Positions 8,338-17,370 of a DNA stretch of 64,000 bases are shown one piece after another; position 1 is the first letter of the stretch; every line of letters begins with the position of its first letter. The stretch spans positions 1 to 64,000 of the forward strand of contig JAEYZM010000026.1 in NCBI GenBank assembly GCA_023427985.1, in the 5' to 3' direction. The notes beneath the pieces are model-generated. The model saw only the letters and a program-made list of their open reading frames with translations, was not told where the DNA came from and searched no databases. The position numbers and the translations under genes were made by a program. Source of the stretch: Bacteroidota bacterium (GTDB taxonomy: Bacteria > Bacteroidota > Bacteroidia > Sphingobacteriales > Sphingobacteriaceae).

Positions 8338-8972
8338 TTACTCGGTTCATTCTTAAACGAAATCTTCCCTTGATTTAGCAATTGAATAAACTGATTGATT
8401 TTTACGATATCAAGCAAAGGATTGTAGCGATCTTGTCCGCGCCAGTATAATTTTTCACTTTGATTCTGAAAATAATAACGAGTGTTTTGCGAACCGTCCC
8501 AAGCCATGGCAGAACTCAATGCCATCATGGTGCGCTCATCTAAATTTCGTTGAGCAATCATCAAGTCATCATCGGGCAATCGCAATTTTATGAAGGCTTG
8601 TTTGAATTGTTCAACGGTAGCATATGGAAAGATATACACCATCGGCAAATCAAAACTTTCCATTTTCAATTTGAAGATTGCACTTAAGCTATTGTTGATC
8701 AAATTATCTGGAATAATCAACTCCTGTTTTTTATAACCCAAACAAGAAATTTGAATGGTATCGCCAACGGCCACCACCAATGAAAAGAAGCCACGCATAT
8801 CGGTATACGTTCCTCTATAATTCCTAGAAATATTGGTGATGCTTACAAAAGGGAGAGGTACTAAACTATCAGCGTGTATTACTATACCCGAAAACTGAAC
8901 TAACTTTTTTTCCTGAGCATTTACATGTTGTAAACAGAGTATGGCAATGATCAGGAAAAAAAGTTTTTTCAT
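8334..8972 (-). CDS. Exported protein with carboxypeptidase-regulatory-like domain
   Basis: A Sec signal peptide (KKLFFLIIAILCLQHVNAQ, cleavage about residue 19) leads into an Ig-like beta-sandwich of the CarboxypepD_reg-like family: QFSGIVIHADSLVPLPFVSITNISRNYRGTYTD read in pieces, then GFFSL and VGDTIQISCLGYKK. This domain occurs at the N-terminus of TonB-dependent receptors, but here the protein stops after 212 aa without a barrel. The last ~100 residues (from MVYIFPYATVEQFKQAF) have no domain I recognise. Probably periplasmic or outer-membrane associated. Its 3' end runs into the inverted repeat at 8254-8337. Confidence 0.7.
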   Translation of the reverse strand: MKKLFFLIIAILCLQHVNAQEKKLVQFSGIVIHADSLVPLPFVSITNISRNYRGTYTDMRGFFSLVVAVGDTIQISCLGYKKQELIIPDNLINNSLSAIFKLKMESFDLPMVYIFPYATVEQFKQAFIKLRLPDDDLMIAQRNLDERTMMALSSAMAWDGSQNTRYYFQNQSEKLYWRGQDRYNPLLDIVKINQFIQLLNQGKISFKNEPSK

Positions 8973-9011
8973 AGGACAAGTATTACACGCTAATATATGA
9001 AAACGGATAAA

Positions 9012-9308
9012 TTATCCTCTTAGTCTTTCTGGTAAAACTGCGTTCGGATCATCCATGTCCGTGATGTTGATGGCTTCAACCGAATTGATTTCTGGAATGG
9101 CGCGCTTCAATGCTTGCTCCACACCTGCCTTCAAGGTCATGATACTCATTGGACATGAACCGCATGCGCCTAATAATTTCAATTTAACTACCATTTCATC
9201 CGTGATTTCGTGTAATGCCACGTTACCACCGTCTGCCTCTAAATAAGGACGTATTTGGTCTAAAGCGGTTTCAATGCGCTCTACTAATTCTGGACTTGCG
9301 TTATTCAT
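9012..9308 (-). CDS. NifU-like (Nfu-type) Fe-S scaffold/carrier protein
   Basis: A 98-aa stand-alone NifU C-terminal domain. RPYLEADGGNVALHEI is the family signature and GACGSCPMS carries the CxxC (C49, C52) that bridges a [4Fe-4S] cluster between two monomers. It would pass clusters to apo-enzymes in the cytoplasm. It lies directly downstream of mrp, a second Fe-S carrier candidate, and has its own promoter-like box at 9326-9333. Confidence 0.93.
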   Translation of the reverse strand: MNNASPELVERIETALDQIRPYLEADGGNVALHEITDEMVVKLKLLGACGSCPMSIMTLKAGVEQALKRAIPEINSVEAINITDMDDPNAVLPERLRG

Positions 9309-9325
9309 TGTTTTAAATATTTATA

Positions 9326-9333
9326 CAAAGTTA
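9326..9333 (-). promoter_or_regulatory. Promoter -7 box of the nfu gene (TAACTTTG on minus strand)
   Basis: On the minus strand the bases read TAACTTTG, matching TAnnTTTG, 17 bases before the ATG at 9308. The gene may therefore be transcribed both from here and by readthrough from mrp. Confidence 0.45.
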
Positions 9334-9352
9334 AGTATTATTTATAACAATT

Positions 9353-10432
9353 CTAATTAAGAATAGTTTCCCTCATTCCAGCATTTAAAATGGCCACTTG
9401 TTGTGCCACCGACGATGCAATGCCCTTCATTGCTATAGCGGTAGGGTGTTCATCGTTCAGAATAATCGGTTCGCCCTTTTCACCCGCTTCACCCACTGCT
9501 TGAACCAATGGAATCTCACCCAGGAAGCTTACATCGAATTGCTCTGCTAATTTGCGTCCACCTTCTTTGCCGAATAAATAATATTTATTGTCAGGTAATT
9601 CTTCTGGTATGAAGTACGACATGTTCTCAACAATACCTAAAATAGGCACATTGATGGCATCCATTCTAAACATAGCAATACCTTTACGTGTATCGGCCAA
9701 GGCCACATTTTGAGGAGTGGTCACTATCACGGCACCAGTCACTGGGAAGTTTTGTGCCAAGGTAATGTGCACATCACCAGTACCTGGAGGAGTGTCCACA
9801 ATTAAATAGTCTAATTCACCCCAATTGGCATCCATGAACATTTGTCGCAATGCACTCGTTACCATTGGTCCTCTCCAAGGAATAGCTTGACCCGGTTCTG
9901 TGAAGAATCCTATCGACAATAATTTAACTCCATATTTTTCAAGTGGCATTAATTTTACTTTATCGCCTTCCTTTTCAGCGCTTGGTCTTGCACCTTCTAA
10001 TTTGAACATCATAGGGATCGATGGTCCGTAAATATCGGCATCAATTAAACCCACTTTCGCACCTTGCTTCGCCAAGCCGATTGCCAAATTCACCGCTACT
10101 GTAGATTTTCCAACACCGCCTTTTCCCGATGCTACCAATACCACATTTTTGATGTTCGGAAAACTCTTTCCATCGAGCTTCTGAGTAACCCTCGATGTCA
10201 TGTTAATTTTCACCACCGCCTCTTTATCAACGAAGTGATGAATCGCATTTACACATGCATTGTGAATCAACTCCTTCAAAGGACAAGCAGGAGTCGTTAA
10301 AATTACATTGAACGAAATTTCTTTTCCTTCAATTTTGATGTCCTCAATCATCTTTAAAGTCACCAAATCCTTTTTCAAATCTGGCTCTTCAACATGACTT
10401 AAGGCTTTTAATATATCTTCTTGAGTATACAT
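9353..10432 (-). CDS. mrp: Mrp/ApbC-family P-loop ATPase (Fe-S carrier)
   Basis: A MIP18/DUF59-like domain (about 1-85) precedes a Mrp/NBP35 ATPase domain with the deviant Walker A GKGGVGKST at 103-111, DADIYGPSIP and YLIVDTPPGTGD. Family members load Fe-S clusters onto target proteins. The C-terminal CxxC that holds the cluster in E. coli ApbC is absent: after VENMSYF the sequence reads IPEELPDNKYYLFG. Length 359 aa. A promoter-like box lies at 10450-10457, and the nfu gene follows 44 bases downstream. Confidence 0.93.
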   Translation of the reverse strand: MYTQEDILKALSHVEEPDLKKDLVTLKMIEDIKIEGKEISFNVILTTPACPLKELIHNACVNAIHHFVDKEAVVKINMTSRVTQKLDGKSFPNIKNVVLVASGKGGVGKSTVAVNLAIGLAKQGAKVGLIDADIYGPSIPMMFKLEGARPSAEKEGDKVKLMPLEKYGVKLLSIGFFTEPGQAIPWRGPMVTSALRQMFMDANWGELDYLIVDTPPGTGDVHITLAQNFPVTGAVIVTTPQNVALADTRKGIAMFRMDAINVPILGIVENMSYFIPEELPDNKYYLFGKEGGRKLAEQFDVSFLGEIPLVQAVGEAGEKGEPIILNDEHPTAIAMKGIASSVAQQVAILNAGMRETILN

Positions 10433-10449
10433 AGCATTTAAAATATGTG

Positions 10450-10457
10450 CAAATGTA
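10450..10457 (-). promoter_or_regulatory. Promoter -7 box of mrp (TACATTTG on minus strand)
   Basis: The minus strand reads TACATTTG, a match to TAnnTTTG, 17 bases upstream of the mrp ATG. Confidence 0.5.
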
Positions 10458-10501
10458 TCAAAAGAACTTATTTATGAGGCTTTTGTTTCGGAAAAAATGT
10501 T

Positions 10502-10894
10502 TTATCTCAAATGTATATGACTGCTTTGCATTGCCACATTATCCGATGCATCAATGGCTTTAATGTCGAAATCCAAATCCCCAAATCGAGGATCGTTCAT
10601 AATCACAAAGGTATCGATGCGATCCGTGGCTGCATTTGGAAATTGTTGTAGATATAGAATCGTTTCACCCGTCTCTAAATATAATTTCAAAGAAGTCTCC
10701 TTCAAACTCGCATTATCGCTGAACTCAATCTGAAAATATGCCGTATCCCCAAAATCATAGGCCTGATGCATAAATGCTGGTTGTACTTTGTTTATACTAG
10801 GCAATGTCTTATCGCTCGGCTCATCTGTATCTTTCTTACAAGCTGTTAAACTTAGGCCGATGAGTACCGCTGAAAGTAATTTTATTGAATTCAT
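10502..10894 (-). CDS. Lipoprotein, DUF4625-like
   Basis: A short lipoprotein (130 aa) with the lipobox LTACKK (Cys about residue 19) and a single beta-rich domain. The layout (LPSINKVQPAF, DTAYFQIEFSDN, a GETILYL-type strand, FDIKAIDASDN) resembles the DUF4625 Ig-like lipoproteins common in Bacteroidota. The family assignment is from memory of the pattern and is moderately sure; no function is known. It precedes mrp on the same strand, 69 bases away. Confidence 0.6.
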   Translation of the reverse strand: MNSIKLLSAVLIGLSLTACKKDTDEPSDKTLPSINKVQPAFMHQAYDFGDTAYFQIEFSDNASLKETSLKLYLETGETILYLQQFPNAATDRIDTFVIMNDPRFGDLDFDIKAIDASDNVAMQSSHIHLR

Positions 10895-10932
10895 ATTTCA
10901 TTTTTAGCAAAGTTCTTGCCAATTTCGCTTCA

Positions 10933-12897
10933 ATGAGCAAGATTAAAATCATTTTATGGATTGTATTAAGTCTATTTATCATAGGCATTGTCGGAGTATT
11001 TACATTTCGACAAAAGATTCTCGATGAAGTGATTCAAAAAGTCATTGCCTCAGAAAAAGAAAAACACGGCCTTAACATCGAAATTAAAGAAGCAAAATTT
11101 GCTGGATTAACCAGCGTGAAAATCGATGACTTAAGTGTTGTGCCCGATCAACGCGATACATTACTTCGTGTAGAAAAATTTAAAGTAAGCATCGCCATCA
11201 TGCCTTTGTTTCTTGGTCATATTAAGGTCGATGAATTGCAATCCAGTAATGCCCTGCTTAACATCATTCATAAAGATGGACTCAGAAATTTCGATTTTCT
11301 TTTGAAAAAAGATACAAGCAATGTGGATACTGTTGAGAAAGATCAATCGGGTCTCGACATTGCATCCATATTAAATGGTTTAATTAATAAAGTACTCTAC
11401 AAAGTGCCGAATGAAATGCTCATCGAAAATTATTTATTGAATGTGGTAGATGATAAACTAGCATTTCAGATTCGTGCACAAGATATTCGTATTGATGATA
11501 ATAATTTGAATTCAACATTTGTGCTCAACGATAATGAATCTATATGGCATATGAACGGGCATATCTTTCCTTCCGATAAAAAATTGGATCTGAAATTTTT
11601 TGCCGATAATAAAAAAGTAGAGCTACCATATTTCGAACAAAAATTCGGATTGAAATTAAGTTTCGATACCGTATCTACTCGAATGGATAAAATAGAATAT
11701 AGTTCAGACGAGTTGAGGATTTATGGAAATTGGGCATTAAGTAATTTAATGATGAAGCATGAGAAACTTGCTCAAAAAGATGTGGTAGTTAGTAATGCAT
11801 CAATTGATTGCAATATGTTCTTTGGAGAAAAATCAATCTCGATTGATAGTTCATCAATGGCATATTTAGGAAAAATAAAAGCAAGACCTTTTATTAAATA
11901 TACATTAGGTGCACAAAAAATTTACGAACTAAAATTTGATACAGAAGAAATGCAAGCACAAGATTTCTTCGATTCTTTTCCTGTTGGATTATTCAATTCC
12001 ATTGAGGGAATAAAAGTGAAAGGGATGCTAGCGTATCATTTAGATTTTTATCTCGATTCTAAAACACCTTGGCGTTGTAGATTTGATTCAGAATTAAAGA
12101 AAAAAGATTTTCAAATTGTAAGTTTCGGCAATACTAATTTCCAAAAAATCAACGGCAGCTTTGTGCATGTTCCATACGAAGTTGATAGAGCATCGCGACC
12201 AATTGTAGTAGGTCCAGAGAATCCCAACTTCGTACCATACGATCAAATATCCAATTATATCAAGAATGCATTGCTTACTACAGAAGATCCTTTGTTTTTT
12301 TCACACAGAGGATTTTATGAAGAAGCATTCCGACAATCCATCGCTGCTAATTATGTAGCGAAAAGATTCAAGCGTGGAGGAAGCACCATCTCTATGCAAT
12401 TGGTGAAAAATGTTTTCTTAAACAGAAACAAAACTGTAGCACGTAAGCTTGAAGAGATGATCATTGTTTGGTTAATTGAGAATAACCGATTAAGTTCCAA
12501 ACAAAGAATGTATGAAGTATATTTGAACATCATTGAATGGGCACCAAATGTTTACGGAATTTCAGAAGCATCGAGATTTTATTTCAACAAACGCGCTTCC
12601 GAATTAAACTTAGGGGAAAGCATATTCTTAGCAAGCATTGTCCCAAAACCAAAAAAATTCAAATACTCATTTTTACCAAATGGTGAACTCAAACCATACA
12701 TGCACAACTACTTTAAATTTATTGGAGGCCTAATGGTAAAGCGTGGCAAAATCCAAGAGATCGACACCATCGGAATGTTCCGTTCCGTTTCATTACGAGG
12801 CCCCGCACGCAACTATGTTGTGCCAGATTCCCTCATCAATTACGAAGAGCCAGATGTAGAGTTGGAAGAGTTGAAGTCGTTAATGGACCAGGAGTAA
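10933..12897 (+). CDS. AsmA-like/GT51 transglycosylase fusion protein
   Basis: A membrane-anchored glycosyltransferase of family GT51 that would polymerise lipid II into glycan strands. From the ATG at 10933 (654 aa), a TM helix (about 5-26) is followed by about 400 residues of beta-rich, AsmA/DUF-like extracytoplasmic sequence. Next come the GT51 motifs: TTEDPLFFSHRG with catalytic E451, GGSTISMQLVKN, NRNKTVARKLEE with the second Glu, and VYLNIIEWAPNVYGI. No transpeptidase domain follows, so it is monofunctional. The GTG/ATG extension to 10885 would overlap the divergent lipoprotein start and is less likely. It ends 1 base before the convergent yifB stop. Confidence 0.85.
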   Translation: MSKIKIILWIVLSLFIIGIVGVFTFRQKILDEVIQKVIASEKEKHGLNIEIKEAKFAGLTSVKIDDLSVVPDQRDTLLRVEKFKVSIAIMPLFLGHIKVDELQSSNALLNIIHKDGLRNFDFLLKKDTSNVDTVEKDQSGLDIASILNGLINKVLYKVPNEMLIENYLLNVVDDKLAFQIRAQDIRIDDNNLNSTFVLNDNESIWHMNGHIFPSDKKLDLKFFADNKKVELPYFEQKFGLKLSFDTVSTRMDKIEYSSDELRIYGNWALSNLMMKHEKLAQKDVVVSNASIDCNMFFGEKSISIDSSSMAYLGKIKARPFIKYTLGAQKIYELKFDTEEMQAQDFFDSFPVGLFNSIEGIKVKGMLAYHLDFYLDSKTPWRCRFDSELKKKDFQIVSFGNTNFQKINGSFVHVPYEVDRASRPIVVGPENPNFVPYDQISNYIKNALLTTEDPLFFSHRGFYEEAFRQSIAANYVAKRFKRGGSTISMQLVKNVFLNRNKTVARKLEEMIIVWLIENNRLSSKQRMYEVYLNIIEWAPNVYGISEASRFYFNKRASELNLGESIFLASIVPKPKKFKYSFLPNGELKPYMHNYFKFIGGLMVKRGKIQEIDTIGMFRSVSLRGPARNYVVPDSLINYEEPDVELEELKSLMDQE

Positions 12898-12898
12898 G

Positions 12899-14437
12899 CT
12901 ACCTTCCCCAATCATCTCTATCCAAACTCCTATACTGAATCGCTTCTGCCAGATGCTCTATTCGAATATCATCGGAGCCATCTAAGTCGGCAATTGTGCG
13001 CGAAACTTTTAAGATTCGGTCGTATGCACGTGCCGATAAATTGAGTCGTTCCATGGCGGTTCGTAATAAGGCATTGCCTGGTTCTGATAGCATGCATACT
13101 TCTTTAACTTGTTTTGAATTCATTTGTGCATTGTTATGAATGGCATCATACTCCACAAATCGTTCCTCTTGTTTTTTTCTCGCTTTCATAACTCTTGTTC
13201 TTATGTCAACACTTTGTTCGTAATTTTTTAGTTCGCTTAATTCTTTATAATCAACGGGTGTTACTTCTAAATGAATATCAATTCTATCGAGCAAAGGTCC
13301 CGATACTCTACTCAAATATTTTTGCACTACACCTGGTCCACAAGTGCATTCTTTGTTTGGATGATTAAAGTATCCGCAAGGACAGGGATTCATGGATGCT
13401 ACCAACATGAAACTTGCTGGATAATTCACACTAAATTTTGAACGTGCAATAGAAACTCTTCTTTCTTCTAATGGTTGTCGCATAACTTCCAATACCGATC
13501 GTTTAAATTCTGGCAATTCATCTAGAAACAATACACCATTATGTGCCAATGAAATTTCTCCTGGTTGAGGAAAACTTCCACCTCCTACCAATGCAACGTC
13601 TGATATCGAATGATGAGGTGAACGAAATGGTCTTCGTGCAATTAATGAATCACTTGATTTGAGTCGACCTGCCACCGAATGAATTTTTGTAGTCTCTAAA
13701 GATTCCGATAAACTTAAAGGTGGTAGTATACTCGGCAATCTTTTTGCAATCATTGTTTTGCCAGCTCCCGGCGGACCTATCAATAAGATATTATGTCCAC
13801 CGGCTGCGGCTACCTCCATCGCCCGCTTTACATTCTCTTGACCTTTTACATCTGCAAAGTCTTCTTCCGTAATGCATTGATTTAAGAAAAAATCGTCGCG
13901 CGGATTTATTACTAGAGGACTAAATTTTCTCTCGCCTTTAAAAAAACCAATCACCTCCGAAATATTCTGCATCCCATACACTTCTAATCCTGCAACAATT
14001 GCAGCTTCTTTCGCATTTTTAAATGGTAGTATAAATCCTTTGAACCCTTTTTTTCTTGCCTCAATGGCGATAGGCAATGCACCTCTTATCGGCTTTAATG
14101 TTCCATCCAGCGATAACTCACCCATGATTAAATAGTTTGCTATTTCTGCTGAAGGAATTTGGTCCGATGCTGCTAAAATTCCAATTGCAATTGTTAGATC
14201 ATAAGCTGAACCTTCTTTGCGTATGTCGGCAGGAGCCATGTTCACCACAATCTTCATCCTCGGCATGTTCATCCCAACGTGTTTCACTGCCGACTCTATT
14301 CGCAGGTTGCTTTCTTTCACAGCGCCATCTGGTAAACCAACTAAATGATAATCTACTCCCGTCACTATATTCACTTCCACCTCTATCAATATAGCCCTTA
14401 CCCCATGTACCGCACTGCCAAAAGTTTTCACTAACAT
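12899..14437 (-). CDS. comM: YifB/ComM-family Mg-chelatase-like AAA+ ATPase
   Basis: A 512-aa protein of the YifB/ComM family. ComM is a hexameric helicase that promotes branch migration during natural transformation. The N-terminal Lon-protease-like (ChlI) domain (about 1-170) is followed by an AAA+ core with Walker A GPPGAGKT at 221-228, RPFRSPHHSISD, Walker B LFLDELPEF, a Cys-rich insert MNPCPCGYFNHPNKECTC, the sensor RVSGPLLDRIDIH and a C-terminal winged-helix-type region with LSARAYDRILKVSRTIADLDG. Transcribed leftward and convergent with the GT51 gene. Confidence 0.93.
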   Translation of the reverse strand: MLVKTFGSAVHGVRAILIEVEVNIVTGVDYHLVGLPDGAVKESNLRIESAVKHVGMNMPRMKIVVNMAPADIRKEGSAYDLTIAIGILAASDQIPSAEIANYLIMGELSLDGTLKPIRGALPIAIEARKKGFKGFILPFKNAKEAAIVAGLEVYGMQNISEVIGFFKGERKFSPLVINPRDDFFLNQCITEEDFADVKGQENVKRAMEVAAAGGHNILLIGPPGAGKTMIAKRLPSILPPLSLSESLETTKIHSVAGRLKSSDSLIARRPFRSPHHSISDVALVGGGSFPQPGEISLAHNGVLFLDELPEFKRSVLEVMRQPLEERRVSIARSKFSVNYPASFMLVASMNPCPCGYFNHPNKECTCGPGVVQKYLSRVSGPLLDRIDIHLEVTPVDYKELSELKNYEQSVDIRTRVMKARKKQEERFVEYDAIHNNAQMNSKQVKEVCMLSEPGNALLRTAMERLNLSARAYDRILKVSRTIADLDGSDDIRIEHLAEAIQYRSLDRDDWGR

Positions 14438-14476
14438 GATGTAAAGTTAGCGAGCATGAAATTCTTATGGAACCGC

Positions 14477-14510
14477 AAGTATGCAGGATTATTTAAGAGA
14501 CTGCATACTT
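14477..14510 (-). other. Hairpin between gmhA and yifB, without a T tract
   Basis: AAGTATGCAG (14477-14486) pairs perfectly with CTGCATACTT (14501-14510). It follows gmhA on the minus strand, but no T run follows the stem in either direction, so a classical terminator is doubtful. An mRNA-stabilising or regulatory hairpin is equally possible. Confidence 0.4.
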
Positions 14511-14517
14511 ACAACTT

Positions 14518-15084
14518 TTAGATATTTTTCTCGATGTAATCGATTAATGAATGGATCACTTTAATATGAATCTCTTGTGCGCGATCTGCATACTCTGAAT
14601 AGGGCGCGCGAATTTCTACATCGCAAACGTTCGACAATGCACCACCATCCTTACCTGTTAACGCAATCACTTTCATTCCTTTTTCTTGTGCAGCTTTCAC
14701 AGCATGCAAAATATTTTTTGAATTACCAGAAGTACTAATGGCCAGCAACACATCGCCCGAAAGCCCTATCCCCTCTACGAATCGAGAGAATACAAAATCG
14801 AAACCATAGTCGTTACCCACACATGAAAGATGCGATGGATCGGAAATGGATATCGCTGCAATCGCTTTTCTATCGTTGCGATACTTACCGCTTAACTCCT
14901 CTGCAAAATGCATGGCATCGCACATGGAACCGCCGTTGCCGCATGAGATAATTTTGTTCCCCGACTGAATGGCAGAAACCATTAGCTTCCCTGCTTTTTC
15001 AATCGCTTGAATATTTTTTTCATCGGCAATAAATGCCGCTAATACTTTTTGTGCCTCTTCGAAATGTGCTTGAATAGAATTCAT
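14518..15084 (-). CDS. gmhA: Sedoheptulose-7-phosphate isomerase GmhA (SIS domain)
   Basis: GmhA converts D-sedoheptulose 7-phosphate to D-glycero-D-manno-heptose 7-phosphate, the first step of ADP-heptose or GDP-heptose synthesis for LPS core or surface glycans. One SIS domain covers the protein (188 aa): NKIISCGNGGSMCDAMHFAEELSGKY, then the phosphate-binding LLAISTSGNSKN and ALTGKDGG, and a C-terminal AQEIHIKVIHSLID helix. No other heptose gene (hldE, gmhB, waaC) lies in the window. It starts 13 bases after the stop of the upstream dehydrogenase gene. Confidence 0.9.
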   Translation of the reverse strand: MNSIQAHFEEAQKVLAAFIADEKNIQAIEKAGKLMVSAIQSGNKIISCGNGGSMCDAMHFAEELSGKYRNDRKAIAAISISDPSHLSCVGNDYGFDFVFSRFVEGIGLSGDVLLAISTSGNSKNILHAVKAAQEKGMKVIALTGKDGGALSNVCDVEIRAPYSEYADRAQEIHIKVIHSLIDYIEKNI

Positions 15085-15097
15085 AATGCAATGATAC

Positions 15098-16342
15098 TTA
15101 TCTTGAAGTAATTTTGTACACAGATCCTGTAAAACTTTTCGGCGTTACTTCTCTGCTGGTTAAAATATACAATTCGCCCGCCTTATCTTCCGCAAAACTT
15201 AAGATGCGCAAATCTTCTGGTTTATTTTGTATGTCGATGGTACCGCTCACCCAATTCTTCCCATTTTCTTGCAAGTAAAACATGGGTCCCGTCCAATCGG
15301 CAAAAATATATTTCCCATACAAGCTCGCAACCGCAGTGCCTCTGTACACAAAACCGCCAGTAACACTTACACCTACATCGTGCGAGTATTCATGCACGGG
15401 TAAGATCAAACCCTTTTGATTGCAATTGCTTACTGGATTAAAACAATGTTTCGCTTCCATAATTCTCCATCCGTAATTACCGCCTTTTTCTACGATGTTA
15501 ATTTCTTCCCATTCATTTTGTCCAACATCTGCACAAAATAATTTTCCTGTTTGCTTGTCGAAAGAAAATCTCCAAGGATTACGTAAACCGTAAGCATATA
15601 TCTCTGGCTTCGCATCGGCTCTACCTACAAAAGGATTGTCCTTCGGTATACCGTATGGTTTCGTAGCTACATCGACCCGTAAAATTTTACCGAGTAATGT
15701 ATTCAAATTTTGTCCGTTTCCAATCTTGCCATGCTTATCGTCTGCACCACCGCCATCGCCCAAGGCAATGTATAAAAATCCATCCTTTCCAAAGGCCAAT
15801 TGACCACCGTTATGGTTCGACTCCGGTTGTTCAATTTCCATGATTACACGTCCGTTCGTGTTCGCAATATTTTTATTCGCACTCACACTGTATTCCGCCA
15901 ACACGCTTTTATGATTGCTGCCCTTTACATTCGATGCTGCGGAGTAATACACATAGAATAATCCATTCTCGGTATAGTTCGGATGCAATGCCAATCCCAA
16001 AAGTCCACGCTCATCGTAAAAAGCATTCAGCTTTACCATCTTGTTTTTCAAATCCAAAAATGCATGGCCCAAAATCTTCCCATTTTCCATTACCTTTATC
16101 ACACCACCTTGTTCTGCAATTAGAAAACGTTTTGTTGTAGCATCGCTCGCATCCACCATTCCTATTGGTGAGTTCAAATTTGTGGCCACTTCTTTCAAAC
16201 CAATCTGCAAGGCTGCACCCGGTTCTAATGTTTCGGCCGATGTGTTGCTGTTAACGTTAGATTTGCTTTGACTAGAATTGGAATTGCTACAAGCAAGCAT
16301 AGCACAGAGCAAAATTCCACCGATGTAAAAATATTTATGCAT
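15098..16342 (-). CDS. PQQ-dependent sugar (glucose/sorbosone-type) dehydrogenase lipoprotein
   Basis: The protein is a six-bladed beta-propeller of the soluble glucose/sorbosone dehydrogenase (GSDH) family, which oxidises sugars with PQQ. From the ATG at 16342 it is 414 aa and begins with a lipoprotein signal (lipobox LACS, C18); the upstream extension to 16447 lacks any signal and is rejected. Family motifs include ERGLLGLALHPNY, ESNHNGGQLAFGKDGFLYIALGDGGGADD (in two parts), ILRVDVATKPYGIPKDNPF, YGLRNPWRFSFD and GGNYGWRIMEAKHCF. It lacks the PQQ-making genes nearby, so the cofactor may be imported or the enzyme may have another role. Confidence 0.88.
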   Translation of the reverse strand: MHKYFYIGGILLCAMLACSNSNSSQSKSNVNSNTSAETLEPGAALQIGLKEVATNLNSPIGMVDASDATTKRFLIAEQGGVIKVMENGKILGHAFLDLKNKMVKLNAFYDERGLLGLALHPNYTENGLFYVYYSAASNVKGSNHKSVLAEYSVSANKNIANTNGRVIMEIEQPESNHNGGQLAFGKDGFLYIALGDGGGADDKHGKIGNGQNLNTLLGKILRVDVATKPYGIPKDNPFVGRADAKPEIYAYGLRNPWRFSFDKQTGKLFCADVGQNEWEEINIVEKGGNYGWRIMEAKHCFNPVSNCNQKGLILPVHEYSHDVGVSVTGGFVYRGTAVASLYGKYIFADWTGPMFYLQENGKNWVSGTIDIQNKPEDLRILSFAEDKAGELYILTSREVTPKSFTGSVYKITSR

Positions 16343-16357
16343 GGTAAAGGATTTTAT

Positions 16358-16365
16358 CAAATTTA
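16358..16365 (-). promoter_or_regulatory. Promoter -7 box of the sugar dehydrogenase gene (TAAATTTG)
   Basis: The minus strand reads TAAATTTG, matching TAnnTTTG, 15 bases upstream of the ATG at 16342. Confidence 0.45.
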
Positions 16366-16392
16366 ACGAACCTTTTCTTATATTGTCTTTTA

Positions 16393-17274
16393 ATGGGAAG
16401 AAAATATTTATGTGCCTTAAATCCTTCCGCAGGGAAGTCGGAAGCAAAGAACATGCTCAAGAAATTGCGCATCGATTTGCCAGGTGATGATTTTTTGGTT
16501 TTAGAAAGTGTGAGTCCTGGATACTTCTCTCGATTCATCAATAAGAATATATTGTCAGATATAGATGCGGTAGTAGTGTTGGGTGGCGATGGTACCATGC
16601 ACGATGTGGTGAATGCCTTATACAATGCAGAGTCATTACACATTCCGGTGATATTGTTCCCTGCTGGCAGTGGCAATGCGTTTAATCACGATTTGTTTTG
16701 TCTCGATTATAAAACTGCATTATCAAAACTCAAATCTTTCCAAACGAAAAACATCGACCTAATAAAAATAAAATACGATGATGTAAGTTGTGTTGCATTT
16801 AATATGATTGGATGGGGATTGGCTGCGAGTATTAATAGGAGGTCGGAGGCATTAAGAATTTTGGGAAGTTCAAGATACACACTTGCGTCGTTGATAGAGC
16901 TTTTTGCGAACCCAAGCCAAAAGGTGAAAATTCAAATTGACAATAGTATTACATATGAAGAAGAGTTTTCATTTGTTTTAATATTAAATACAAAGCACAC
17001 AGGGAAGGGGATGAAGATGGCACCATTGGCAAGTTTAGAAGATGAACTCATGGATGTGTTGTTGGTAAGAAGAACTTCATTAAAGAATTTATTGCAGTTG
17101 TTTCCAAAAATTTATTCGGGGAAACACATTGACTCGGAGTTTCTAGAGTATACACAAGTGAAATCTATTAAAGTCAATTCAGAAATTTCAATACTCACCA
17201 TTGATGGGGAGGAGAAGGGGATTGCTCCTTTTGTTGCGGAGATAGCTACTGAAAAATTGAAGGTGTTGATATAA
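16393..17274 (+). CDS. Diacylglycerol kinase-family lipid kinase (YegS/DagK-like)
   Basis: A soluble lipid kinase of the DAGK catalytic family, which phosphorylates diacylglycerol, sphingoid bases or related lipids with ATP. NPSAGK (10-15) and the nucleotide-binding VVLGGDGTMHDVVNAL (GGDGT at 64-68) are intact, as are FPAGSGNAFNHDL and the C-terminal beta-sandwich with LTIDGEE. Length is 293 aa. It is divergent from the dehydrogenase lipoprotein and convergent with dsbD. The exact lipid substrate cannot be read from the sequence. Confidence 0.9.
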   Translation: MGRKYLCALNPSAGKSEAKNMLKKLRIDLPGDDFLVLESVSPGYFSRFINKNILSDIDAVVVLGGDGTMHDVVNALYNAESLHIPVILFPAGSGNAFNHDLFCLDYKTALSKLKSFQTKNIDLIKIKYDDVSCVAFNMIGWGLAASINRRSEALRILGSSRYTLASLIELFANPSQKVKIQIDNSITYEEEFSFVLILNTKHTGKGMKMAPLASLEDELMDVLLVRRTSLKNLLQLFPKIYSGKHIDSEFLEYTQVKSIKVNSEISILTIDGEEKGIAPFVAEIATEKLKVLI

Positions 17275-17313
17275 TCAATAATTTTGTTGATGAGGAAATA
17301 AATTAGATGCAAA

Positions 17314-17352
17314 TAGAAAAGCCCTGTGAACATTCATCATAGGGCTTTTCTA
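17314..17352. terminator. Bidirectional terminator between lipid kinase and dsbD genes
   Basis: A perfect 12-bp stem (TAGAAAAGCCCT, 17314-17325, with 17341-17352) has A-rich and T-rich flanks, so it can serve both convergent genes. Confidence 0.85.
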
Positions 17353-17370
17353 TTTTAATTTTATTATAAA

